NCBI GenBank assembly: GCA_963691715.1
Contig: OY829281.1
Coordinates: forward strand, 2,542,001-2,606,000
Direction of reading: 5' to 3'
Length of the DNA stretch: 64,000 nt
Origin: HXMU1420-13 sp963691715
GTDB lineage: Bacteria; Bacteroidota; Rhodothermia; Balneolales; Balneolaceae
Positions 54,277-61,537 of the stretch are shown piece by piece. Made by a program: the position numbers and the translations under genes. The notes below the pieces were generated by a model. That model had not been told where the DNA came from. It saw only the letters and a program-made list of their open reading frames with translations, and ran no database searches. How positions within the stretch are numbered: the stretch's first letter is position 1; each line of letters starts with the position of its first letter.

Positions 54277-54710
54277 CTAATCTTGCAATCTAAAAACAAT
54301 AGGTAGTGATAATTGAACAGGAACAGGTACTCCAAACTGTGAACCTGGAATAAATCTAGCCTTTTTTACAACTTCCAATGCGCTTTCGTCACACCCCCCA
54401 CCAATTCCTCGAATTACTCTGGGACAAATAACCGAACCCGTTTCTGAAACGATGAATTGTACAGTTACTCTTCCTTCTATTCCAGCCCGCCGTGCCATCT
54501 CTGGATATTTGACTTGTTTTTGTAGATTTCCTAATCCTCCAATCAAAACAGGCATTTGTTCTACCACTACATAAAATTCTGGCGCTTCATCACAAACAAA
54601 TTCCTGGTCTTCATTTTCTTCAAGTTGCTCATTAAAAAAAGATCACACATAGAGAATTGAGCTATAATGAAGATGAGAAACAGAAGTTTGATAGATGTAA
54701 TTGATCTCAT
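54277..54710 (-). pseudogene. TonB-C-domain lipoprotein gene, frameshifted at a T7 tract (copy 1)
   Basis: From an ATG at 54710 the frame begins with a signal peptide (KLLFLIFIIAQFSMC). It shifts at a 7-base homopolymer (A7 at 54634-54640 on the + strand). After a one-base shift the reading continues FNEQLEENEDQEFVCDEAPE into VVVEQMPVLIGGLGNLQ and a full TonB C-terminal domain ending at 54277. Unshifted, it stops soon after the tract. The tract contains U_UUU_UUA in the phase needed for -1 ribosomal slippage, so programmed frameshifting or a one-base sequence error are alternatives to decay. The isolated domain-only frame starts GTG at 54567. A tandem paralogue lies 8 nt away. Confidence 0.8.
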
Positions 54711-54718
54711 AATTAAGC

Positions 54719-55171
54719 CTACAATCTAAAAACAATAGGTAGTGAAAATTGAACAGGAACAGGTACTCCCCGTTGTGAACCTGGTTCAAATGTAACTTTT
54801 TTTACAGCTTCTATAGCGGCTTCATCACAACCTCCACCAATACCTCGAATTACTTTTGGGTTAATAACCGAACCCGTTTCTGAAACTATAAATTGTACAA
54901 TTACTGTTCCTTCTATTCCGGCCTGCCGTGCCGTCTCTGGATATTTGACTTGTTTTTGTAGATTTCCCATTCCTCCAATCAAAACAGGCATTTGTTAAAC
55001 AACCACAAAGAATTCGGTTTGATCACCATTTATTTCTTGAGTTTCTCGGTTAATAAGTTCTTTACTCTGTTCTTGCTCTATTCTTTTGTTATACGCTGGG
55101 CTACCCACCATATATTGACAAGAACATTGCAAAAGAAGAGAAAGAAATAAACAAGCAATAAAAATTTTCAT
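54719..55171 (-). pseudogene. TonB-C-domain lipoprotein gene with in-frame stop (copy 2)
   Basis: From an ATG at 55171 the frame gives a lipoprotein leader (IFIACLFLSLLLQCSC) and a Gln/Glu-rich spacer reaching TEFFVVV. It then meets TAA at 54997-54995 exactly where copy 1 has GAA (Glu) in VVVEQMPVLIGG. After the stop the frame continues QMPVLIGGMGNLQKQVKYPE through a complete TonB C-terminal domain to 54719. One base change (G to T) explains the break. The domain itself is well conserved with copy 1 (both end SLPIVFRL). It is either a recent nonsense mutation, a read-through case, or two separately translated pieces, because an ATG follows one codon after the stop. Confidence 0.82.
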
Positions 55172-55241
55172 TCAAGATCATACTTAATTCAAGTACAATA
55201 AACAAAAATAAGGTGCGTATTAATTCACGAGTTATGAATAC

Positions 55242-56867
55242 TTACATCCTTTCTGGCGCGGTAATTCCTAAGATCGTTAATCCATTGTTAAGTACTTGTG
55301 CTGTAGCTTTAGCTAATGCAATTCTGGCTTGGGCTACATTTGTATCAATACCAATTATTCTACAGTCATGATAAAAGGTGGTAAATGCTGATGCTACTTC
55401 ATTTAAATAATTTATTAAACGATGAGGCTCGCGAGCTTCTGCAGCACTTTGGATAGATTTTGGGAATTTGAATAAAATTTTTGTTAGTGAAATTTCAGCA
55501 TTCTCATTTAACAGCGAGAGATTTAGATCATCATCAAAATTGTAGTATTCTTCTGCTTTGCGAAGAATACTACAAATTCGAGCGTGTGCGTATTGAAGAT
55601 AAAAGACAGGATTCTTTTCACCCGCTTCTTTAGCTTGAGCAATGTCAAATTCTAAATGTGTATTCGGGGAACGCATTAAGAAGAAAAAACGAGTCACATC
55701 TGCACCTACTTCATCCATCAATTCATCTAAAGTCACAAAATTAGCTTTTCGTGTACTCATTTTAAAAGGTTTCCCATCTTGTACAATGGTTACAAATTGA
55801 TACACAACGACGTCAATTTTATTCGAATCATACCCTAGGGATGTTATACCTGAAAGCACATCAGGATAGGTAGCTATATGATCTGCACCAAAGATATCAA
55901 TGCATACGTCATATCCTCGATCGAGCTTGTTGGCATGATAAGCAATATCTGGTAGGCGATAGGTGGGCTCACCGCTACTTTTTATAAGTACTGTATCCTT
56001 CTCTTTACCAAATTTTGTAGTCTTAAACCAGGTTGCACCATCTGCTTCATATACCAAGTCTTTATCCCTAAGCCGGTCCACCACCGACTGTATATCCCCA
56101 TTTTCATATAAACTATGCTCATTAAAATGATTATCCATATGGATGTTCATTCTTTTTAGAGTACCATCTATATCCTTAAAAATCGCAGATTCAGCTTTTT
56201 CTTTGAAAGGGTTCCAGTCCGCATCACTAAGAGAATCTCCTTGTTCTTTAACTAGGTCTTTAGCGATATTTTTAATGTATGCTCCTTCATATCCACCTTC
56301 TGGAAACAGGGCCTCTTTACCAAGAACTTCCATATATCTAGCTTGTACAGATTGCCCAAGCACGCGCATTTGTCGACCTGCATTATTGAAATAATATTCT
56401 CTATCAACGTTAGCTCCCGTCCATTCCATCAGTCTAGCTACGGTATCACCCAATACAGCATTTCGCCCGTGTCCAACAGTTAAAGGACCGGTTGGATTCG
56501 CACTCACAAACTCGATTTGGACTTTAAGTCCTTGGTTAGAATTGGATGTACCATAAGATGCTCCCTGTTCAATAATTGAAGATAATTGGTCGTATAGAAA
56601 ATCTTTTGCATATCGAAAGTTTATAAATCCTGGTCCCGCAATTTCAACAGCACTAATTTTGCGGTCATCATAGCTTAATTGTTCAACAATGTTAGTGGCA
56701 ATTACCCTTGGATTGTTACGAAGTGGTTTTGCCAACATCATTGCAATATTTGTTGATGCATCGCCATGAGAAGCCATTTTTGGAGCTTCAAGTTGTATTT
56801 CAGGAATTTCATCTAACTCAAATTGTGATAGTGAGTTGGTTAAGATTTCCTTTAGGTAGTCGTTCAT
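55242..56867 (-). CDS. argS: Arginyl-tRNA synthetase
   Basis: A class I aminoacyl-tRNA synthetase, 541 residues. The N-terminal additional domain contains IQLEAPKMASHGDASTNIAM. The HIGH-equivalent is PLTVGHGRNAVLGD, the KMSKS-equivalent is FKMSTRKANFV, and the anticodon-binding helical domain ends VLNNGLTILGI. Also visible are EFVSANPTGP and the DIFGADHIATYPDVLSGI block. It looks fully functional. A 205-bp internal segment (56198-56402) is the parent of a diverged copy 1 kb upstream of its own start (57190-57393). Confidence 0.96.
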   Translation of the reverse strand: MNDYLKEILTNSLSQFELDEIPEIQLEAPKMASHGDASTNIAMMLAKPLRNNPRVIATNIVEQLSYDDRKISAVEIAGPGFINFRYAKDFLYDQLSSIIEQGASYGTSNSNQGLKVQIEFVSANPTGPLTVGHGRNAVLGDTVARLMEWTGANVDREYYFNNAGRQMRVLGQSVQARYMEVLGKEALFPEGGYEGAYIKNIAKDLVKEQGDSLSDADWNPFKEKAESAIFKDIDGTLKRMNIHMDNHFNEHSLYENGDIQSVVDRLRDKDLVYEADGATWFKTTKFGKEKDTVLIKSSGEPTYRLPDIAYHANKLDRGYDVCIDIFGADHIATYPDVLSGITSLGYDSNKIDVVVYQFVTIVQDGKPFKMSTRKANFVTLDELMDEVGADVTRFFFLMRSPNTHLEFDIAQAKEAGEKNPVFYLQYAHARICSILRKAEEYYNFDDDLNLSLLNENAEISLTKILFKFPKSIQSAAEAREPHRLINYLNEVASAFTTFYHDCRIIGIDTNVAQARIALAKATAQVLNNGLTILGITAPERM

Positions 56868-56963
56868 TCTATAATTAATTCAAAAATTTAAGGGAAGATA
56901 AGAGGGAATCAATTAAGAATTAAGAATTAATCAATTAAGAATTGTCTCCTTTACGATGTTGAT

Positions 56964-57140
56964 TTCTTTTTTTGATTCCGCTCCAACGGCTTATTCAGTA
57001 TTTGCTCCTATTGAAGTTCCACTTCTCAAAAGATGTCGTGCAATATCATAAGCGCCAGATGTATGTTTCAAATGTGTATGAAGGGTCACAATCCTGATTG
57101 CGAAGTTGTAGGTCTTAGTTAATATAATATTCTCTTTCAT
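56964..57140 (-). pseudogene. Truncated four-helix-bundle (S23-type) gene copy
   Basis: About 92% identical by eye to the 5' half of the intact four-helix gene at 57450-57803. It begins MKENIILTKTYNFAIRIVTL and reaches SGTSIGANTE, where the next codon is TAA (56991-56993) in place of the second Glu codon of the intact gene. Homology continues to SKKE and then ends, so the distal half is missing. It starts from the same 49-bp leader as the intact gene. It encodes at most 49 residues and is probably non-functional. Confidence 0.85.
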
Positions 57141-57172
57141 TGCTAATTGATCATTGATTAATTCTTAATTGT
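57124..57172. repeat. 49-bp direct repeat, copy A
   Basis: Covers the start codon and leader of the truncated four-helix copy. It is identical over all 49 bases to copy C at 57787-57835, and differs at one base from copy B at 57382-57430. It contains ATTGATCATTGATTAATTC and ends AATTCTTAATTGT. Confidence 0.9.
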
Positions 57173-57189
57173 TCCATTTCAAATATTGA

Positions 57190-57393
57190 TTTCTTTAAAT
57201 GGACTCCAGTCCGCATCATCAAGAATATCTCTTTGTTCCTCAACTAAGTCTTTAGCGATATCTTTAATGTACGCTCCTTCATACCCACTTTCTGGAAACA
57301 GAGCATCTTTACCAAGAGCTTCCATATATCTAGCTGGTACAGATTGCCCAGCATACACATCTGCCGACCAGCATTATTGAAATAATATTCTCT
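57190..57393 (-). pseudogene. Captured fragment of argS
   Basis: 204 bp aligning to argS 56198-56402 with 26 substitutions and one single-base indel by my hand count (about 87% identity). The left edge is at the shared TTTCTTT, the right edge at a 12-bp sequence (ATAATATTCTCT, 57382-57393) common to argS and the start of the four-helix gene. No start or complete domain is encoded, and the indel breaks the frame, so it is a dead copy. It replaces the body of a four-helix unit. Confidence 0.88.
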
Positions 57394-57430
57394 TTCATTG
57401 CTAATTGATCATTGAATAATTCTTAATTGT
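57382..57430. repeat. 49-bp direct repeat, copy B
   Basis: The leader copy joined to the argS fragment. One substitution relative to copies A and C (GAATAAT instead of GATTAAT). It is followed by the palindrome AATTGTACAATT, as is copy C. Confidence 0.9.
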
Positions 57431-57449
57431 ACAATTGATAATCAAACAG

Positions 57450-57803
57450 CTACGTATTTTTACTTGATGTTATTTTTATCCTGCCTATTATTGCTAAAAT
57501 ATCATCACAGTCGTTAATCATAGATTGAGCTAATTTTTTCTCCAATATATTCGTATCTCTCAAAAGCCTTAACCAGTATTTTGTCTCGCGTGCTTCTTTG
57601 TATGCTATACTAAGTTTATGAACGAAATCTTTTTTGGATTCAGCACCAATGGCTTCTTCAGTATTTGCTCCTATTGAAGTTCCACTTCTCAATAGCTGTC
57701 GTGCAATATCATAAGCGCCAGATGTATGTTGCAAATGTGTATGTAGGTTTACAATCCTGATTGCGAAATTGTAGGTCTTAGTTAGTATAATATTCTCTTT
57801 CAT
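57450..57803 (-). CDS. Four-helix-bundle protein (S23/IVP-like)
   Basis: A 117-residue protein of the family first seen in 23S rRNA intervening sequences and related to the Avd accessory protein of diversity-generating retroelements. It has the family pattern: KTYNFAIRIVNLHTHLQ, YDIARQLLRSGTSIGANTEE, AESKKDFVHKLSIAYKEARE and TKYWLRLLRD. The last helix is rich in charged residues. The protein likely forms a pentameric basic barrel; its role is unknown. It is read from copy C of the 49-bp leader. No rRNA gene or reverse transcriptase is in the window, so it is a solitary cassette. Confidence 0.88.
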   Translation of the reverse strand: MKENIILTKTYNFAIRIVNLHTHLQHTSGAYDIARQLLRSGTSIGANTEEAIGAESKKDFVHKLSIAYKEARETKYWLRLLRDTNILEKKLAQSMINDCDDILAIIGRIKITSSKNT

Positions 57804-57835
57804 TGCTAATTGATCATTGATTAATTCTTAATTGT
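57787..57835. repeat. 49-bp direct repeat, copy C
   Basis: The leader and start codon of the intact four-helix gene. Identical to copy A. It is followed by AATTGTACAATT and by the right terminal inverted repeat overlapping the radC stop. Confidence 0.9.
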
Positions 57836-57850
57836 ACAATTGAACAATTC

Positions 57851-58573
57851 TTAATTGAATAACCCTTCCGACCGCATACTCACAAACTTATATCCTGCGA
57901 TAATGACATGGTCATCAATAGGAATACCAAGTAATTTTCCCGATTCTGATAATCGTTTTGTTAAACTGATATCTGCTATTGATGCTTTACATACGCCCGA
58001 TGGATGATTGTGCACCAGTATAATGGAATTAGCTTTATTGATCACCGCTTGTCGAAGTACTTCTGCGGGTTCAACGATGGTGGCATTACTTCCCCCTGAG
58101 CTTATTTGATGAAAGCCCTTCATTACTTTTTTATTGTTTAAGAATGCCACATAGAATACCTCATTGTCAAGGTGGCGAATTTTTGGTCCGAAATAAGCCG
58201 ATACAGCATCGGGGGAATTCAATTGAATTTCTTCTCCCAATCCTGCTACTTGAAGTCTTCGTGCTAGTTCGAACGAAGCTTCCAGAGTAATAGCTTTAAC
58301 TTTTGCAATGCCGGGAATTACACCCAGTTCTTTCCAATCACTTTTTATGAGAGCATGTAATCCGCCAAAATGAGCAAGAAGAGCTCTTGAAGTGTTAATC
58401 ACGTTTAGTTTTTTGGTACCAGTACGTAATAAAATAGCGATTAATTCGGCATCAGAAAGAGAGGCTGCGCCATAATGTTGTAGTTTTTCTCTAGGTTGTT
58501 CATCAGGAAGCATTTCTTTTACCGTTCTATTGTTGAAATCTTCATGAGAAAACGATTCGGTCTTAGTTATCAT
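57851..58573 (-). CDS. radC: RadC/JAB-domain protein
   Basis: A 240-residue member of the RadC (YeeS/DUF2466) family. The N-terminal helix-hairpin-helix region (GVIPGIAKVKAITLEASFEL) is followed by a JAMM-type metal-binding domain with ILVHNHPSGVCKASIADI. RadC is not a proven repair enzyme; JAMM domains suggest a metallopeptidase or nuclease-like activity. The start at 58573 (MITKTESFSHEDFNNRT) gives the usual length; the frame is open to an ATG at 58666, which adds 31 basic residues. The last codon and stop lie in the terminal repeat of the adjacent array. Confidence 0.92.
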   Translation of the reverse strand: MITKTESFSHEDFNNRTVKEMLPDEQPREKLQHYGAASLSDAELIAILLRTGTKKLNVINTSRALLAHFGGLHALIKSDWKELGVIPGIAKVKAITLEASFELARRLQVAGLGEEIQLNSPDAVSAYFGPKIRHLDNEVFYVAFLNNKKVMKGFHQISSGGSNATIVEPAEVLRQAVINKANSIILVHNHPSGVCKASIADISLTKRLSESGKLLGIPIDDHVIIAGYKFVSMRSEGLFN

Positions 58574-58761
58574 AATTACACCTATTTTTTTCATGTAAGA
58601 CCAATCCTTAAGCAACTCCTTACAAAGTTTTTTACACGATCTTGTTTTTGTTATAAAGTCACTCAATTGTTTATTTTTCCAAAAAAGGAATGAGCTTAAA
58701 CCTGTAGCAATCAGATATGCTTAAAGTCCCTCTCCATTGATCTTTACATGTAGAAAACTAC

Positions 58762-59943
58762 CTACTCACCGCTCTCCATCAGAGGTTCGTTGAAAGCCCG
58801 GATACTAGAATTTGGTAATCCATTTGGAAAATTATGTTTCACTTTATTTATGGCATTAATTACTAGCTTTAAATGCATCTCTTTTGAGTTTTGATAAAAC
58901 TTTTGAGCCTCTCCAGTAAGTTTTGGCTTACCGTGTAACGGTTTGTCACTAACCGACAATAGCGTTGCATGGGGAACACGATAACGAAAGCCATTAGTGG
59001 CTACTGTCGCAGACTCCATATCAACAGCTAAGCTTCTACTTTGGTGGATTTTTTGAACGGTATCTTTGGCCGAAAATTCCCAGTTTCGATTTCCCGTTGT
59101 AAATACGGTACCTATTCTATGGGATAACCCATTTTCATCTAACACTTCTTTCAGGTATAAGTTGAGTAAATAATTTGGAATTACAGGGTTACCGATTGGG
59201 AATAGATCGTCTAAAACACGATCGTCGCGATAATAGGAACTCGCCAATACAAAATCGCCAATTTTTTGGTGATTTCGGAGTCCCCCGCAATGACCAACCA
59301 TAATCATAGCATCAGGACGTAGCACACAAACATGGTCGGTTATTGTTTTTGCATTTGATGGACCCACTCCAATATTTATGAGAGTAATACCTTTATTTTC
59401 CTCTAATTTATGATGATATGCAGGCATTTGAACTCCATCCCGTTCTGGTTTTACGCAATCTGGGTATAATTCAAGAAATACTTCAACATGCATGGAGTAG
59501 TTTGTAAATAAAATGTATCGCTGAAAATCTTGTGGATCAGTACCAGTATAATGATTCAAACGATCTAGAGATATATCTGTTCGTTCAGGACTAAAAAGAA
59601 ATAATTTCTTTTTAGTGAAATCCCATTCTTCTTCATCGGTATGTTCTAATAGTTTAGGATCATTTAGTGCAATAATTGGGCGTTTTGCCACAATTTCAAT
59701 ATCCGCTTTACTAGAGAGAAGTCGTCTCATTTCACGAAGAAGATACCAGCGAAATGCTCTAGGTTGTGCTAATTCCCCTTTAATTTTTGGGTTATGTTTA
59801 GAAAATTCCCGGTGTACAATCATTCGAGGATAGGTTCCCGATGTGTACATTTCTTCCATCAAGTCGCAAGCTTTTTCCGTAGCTTCAAAAATCTGCTGTT
59901 GAGTAGTGAAATCCGAACAATTTAAGCGCATTGATGTACCCAT
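58762..59943 (-). CDS. amn: AMP nucleosidase
   Basis: Hydrolyses AMP to adenine and ribose-5-phosphate. From the ATG at 59943 (MGTSMRLNCSDFTTQ) it has 393 residues. The N-terminal AMP nucleosidase domain (YPRMIVHREFSKHNPKIKGE) is followed by a phosphorylase-like catalytic domain: LINIGVGPSNAKTITDHVCV, MVGHCGGLRNHQKIGDFVLA and AVDMESATVATNGFRYRVP. The frame is open to 60069, but starting there would add 42 residues antisense to the NUDIX gene. The start codon directly abuts that of the divergent NUDIX gene. Confidence 0.92.
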   Translation of the reverse strand: MGTSMRLNCSDFTTQQQIFEATEKACDLMEEMYTSGTYPRMIVHREFSKHNPKIKGELAQPRAFRWYLLREMRRLLSSKADIEIVAKRPIIALNDPKLLEHTDEEEWDFTKKKLFLFSPERTDISLDRLNHYTGTDPQDFQRYILFTNYSMHVEVFLELYPDCVKPERDGVQMPAYHHKLEENKGITLINIGVGPSNAKTITDHVCVLRPDAMIMVGHCGGLRNHQKIGDFVLASSYYRDDRVLDDLFPIGNPVIPNYLLNLYLKEVLDENGLSHRIGTVFTTGNRNWEFSAKDTVQKIHQSRSLAVDMESATVATNGFRYRVPHATLLSVSDKPLHGKPKLTGEAQKFYQNSKEMHLKLVINAINKVKHNFPNGLPNSSIRAFNEPLMESGE

Positions 59944-60510
59944 ATGAAATCTCCTAGAATAAAATTTAGCATCGAACCGTGGGTTACCACGAAAGAGAGT
60001 ATCGAATATACGACGAATATATTCAAGGTGTTGAAACGTGATATGTGCATAGAATCCGAACATCATCATGCATCGTTCTCGATTTTGGAAGCGCCAGACT
60101 GGATTAATGTGATTGCTCTAACTCCAAATAAAGAAATAATTTTGGTAGAGCAATTTAGGTATGGAATACAAAGGCCCACATTAGAGCTGCCTGGGGGAGT
60201 ATGCGATGCGGGTGAGTCTCCATTACAGAGTTCCAAAAGAGAGTTATTAGAAGAAACTGGTTTTAGCGCCAAAGAATGGATATCTCTTGGAAAGGTTAGT
60301 TCTAATCCAGCTATGCAATCAAACTGTACGCATACTTATCTTGCTCAAGACTGTATTAAGACAAATGAACAACAACTAGATGGTAATGAACGAATTAATG
60401 TACATGTTATGGCACTTGAAGAATTTCTTGATTTGGTTAAATCAGGAGATATTGATCATTCTTTAGTGGTGGCTGCGATTGGGAAATTTATGCTTTCTCC
60501 CTACTATTAA
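59944..60510 (+). CDS. NUDIX hydrolase (ADP-ribose pyrophosphatase-like)
   Basis: A 188-residue NUDIX protein. The Nudix box is complete: GGVCDAGE, then REL and LEETGF (GX5EX7REUXEEXGU), at about residues 83-105. The preceding VEQFRYGIQRPTLELPGG is typical of ADP-ribose/ADP-sugar pyrophosphatases. It would hydrolyse an NDP-X compound and recycle the products. Its ATG abuts the amn start back to back (CATATG). Its 3' end overlaps the small convergent gene by 23 bp. Confidence 0.9.
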   Translation: MKSPRIKFSIEPWVTTKESIEYTTNIFKVLKRDMCIESEHHHASFSILEAPDWINVIALTPNKEIILVEQFRYGIQRPTLELPGGVCDAGESPLQSSKRELLEETGFSAKEWISLGKVSSNPAMQSNCTHTYLAQDCIKTNEQQLDGNERINVHVMALEEFLDLVKSGDIDHSLVVAAIGKFMLSPYY

Positions 60511-60706
60511 TTTCTTTCTTCTTTGTTCGAAATCGAAACACACTCCAGTCAATGTTGGGAATCAATTCTTGGGGTATATCTCCACGTTGTTTTCTTGTGT
60601 TTAATTCATCACTTACTGCTTCTAACCGATCTGGGTATTTGAATTGATCGATGTGATTCAGCATCCCATATAATTCTTTGTAGCTATACTTGGAGAGATC
60701 GTTCAT
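60488..60706 (-). CDS. Small conserved hypothetical protein (72 aa)
   Basis: A 72-residue protein beginning LSKYSYKELYGMLNHIDQFK followed by YPDRLEAVSDELNTRKQRG. This pattern of an aromatic-rich helix followed by YPxR resembles a short module I have seen in unrelated membrane proteins, though I cannot name the family. The C-terminal 20 residues are basic. It overlaps the NUDIX gene tail by 23 bp on the opposite strand. It is likely a real gene because of the conserved-looking pattern and good codon use; the function is unknown. Confidence 0.65.
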   Translation of the reverse strand: MNDLSKYSYKELYGMLNHIDQFKYPDRLEAVSDELNTRKQRGDIPQELIPNIDWSVFRFRTKKKEINSREKA

Positions 60707-60955
60707 AGTCTATGATTTATTGAGCTTAAAATGCATGGTTTTTAACTCTATTCAAAATACTTCTATGCGTGATATATTCTTCGGCTTCCAATCCATTGTA
60801 ATTCTAAATCATCACACTTATGTTGCTATTATTAAATGATGATTTCTTGATAGCAATTTACAAGTTCAAAAAATAAAGCCATTTCTATTATTTCAAATCT
60901 TTAGTTTAGTTAGAAATTAAATTTATTATTTCCACTAATACACGAATATTTAAGT

Positions 60956-61429
60956 ATGTCAAAACATCATTGTTATAAAGCTAGGATCAATTGGTCAGCA
61001 ATAGAAGGTGAAGGAACATCTAGTTATAGGGCATATTCCAGAGATCATAGTATAACCGTTGATCATAAGACCATAATCGAGGCTTCTTCAGATCCCTCCT
61101 TTTTAGGAAATCCAACTCTTCATAACCCTGAAGAACTATTTTTGGCATCCCTTTCTTCATGCCATATGTTATGGTTTTTACATTTATGTACAACAAATAA
61201 TGTCATTATTCTTAGTTATGAGGATCAAGCAGAAGGCGTAATGGTAGAGGAAAAGAATGGGCAGGGCAGATTTGTAGAGGTTACACTGAACCCTAAAGTA
61301 ACAGTGAAAGAGGAACGAATGGCTTCAAAAGTAGATTCCATTCATTTTAAGGCAAACCAGATGTGTTTTATTGCTAATTCTTGCAATTTTCCTATAAAAC
61401 ATGTTTCAGAGGTTGAAATAAAAAATTAA
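60956..61429 (+). CDS. OsmC/Ohr-family peroxidase-like protein
   Basis: A 157-residue OsmC-type protein; these reduce organic hydroperoxides with a Cys pair. The first reactive Cys lies in FLASLSSCHMLWFLHLC and the second in KANQMCFIANSCNFPI, the expected relative positions. The N-terminal strand region (KARINWSAIEGEGTSSYRAY) matches too. It is preceded by a 249-bp AT-rich gap (60707-60955) in which I see no gene. It is followed after 108 nt by a Bcp-like peroxiredoxin gene, so the pair forms a small peroxide-defence locus. Confidence 0.9.
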   Translation: MSKHHCYKARINWSAIEGEGTSSYRAYSRDHSITVDHKTIIEASSDPSFLGNPTLHNPEELFLASLSSCHMLWFLHLCTTNNVIILSYEDQAEGVMVEEKNGQGRFVEVTLNPKVTVKEERMASKVDSIHFKANQMCFIANSCNFPIKHVSEVEIKN

Positions 61430-61537
61430 CAACAGTTACTCTTACTAAGCCTTAGAGCAGTTTACTCTGTAGCAGATAAAGGGATTTGGTTATAAAGGGT
61501 AAGTATTGGATGTATTAATCACATAAAAAATAGAGAT

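Larger units (their letters stand above)
56910..57857. repeat. Three-unit repeat array derived from four-helix-bundle genes and argS
   Basis: A block of about 950 bp between argS and radC, bounded by inverted CAATTAAGAATTGT (56932-56945) and ACAATTCTTAATTG (57844-57857), with an extra CAATTAAGAATT at 56910-56921. Inside are a broken four-helix gene copy, a copied argS fragment and an intact four-helix gene. Each is read on the minus strand behind the same 49-bp leader. The palindrome AATTGTACAATT marks two unit edges (57425-57436, 57830-57841). The right boundary supplies the last codon and stop of radC. No transposase is present, so it would be non-autonomous if mobile. Confidence 0.6.

Noticed and set aside
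57186..57380. 64-codon plus-strand reading frame
   Set aside because: It is the reverse complement of the diverged argS copy; an equivalent shadow frame exists in argS itself at 56143-56394. Not a gene.
57124..57835. CRISPR array (three 49-bp direct repeats)
   Set aside because: Only three copies, with irregular spacing (209 and 356 bp) filled by recognisable gene fragments, and no cas genes.
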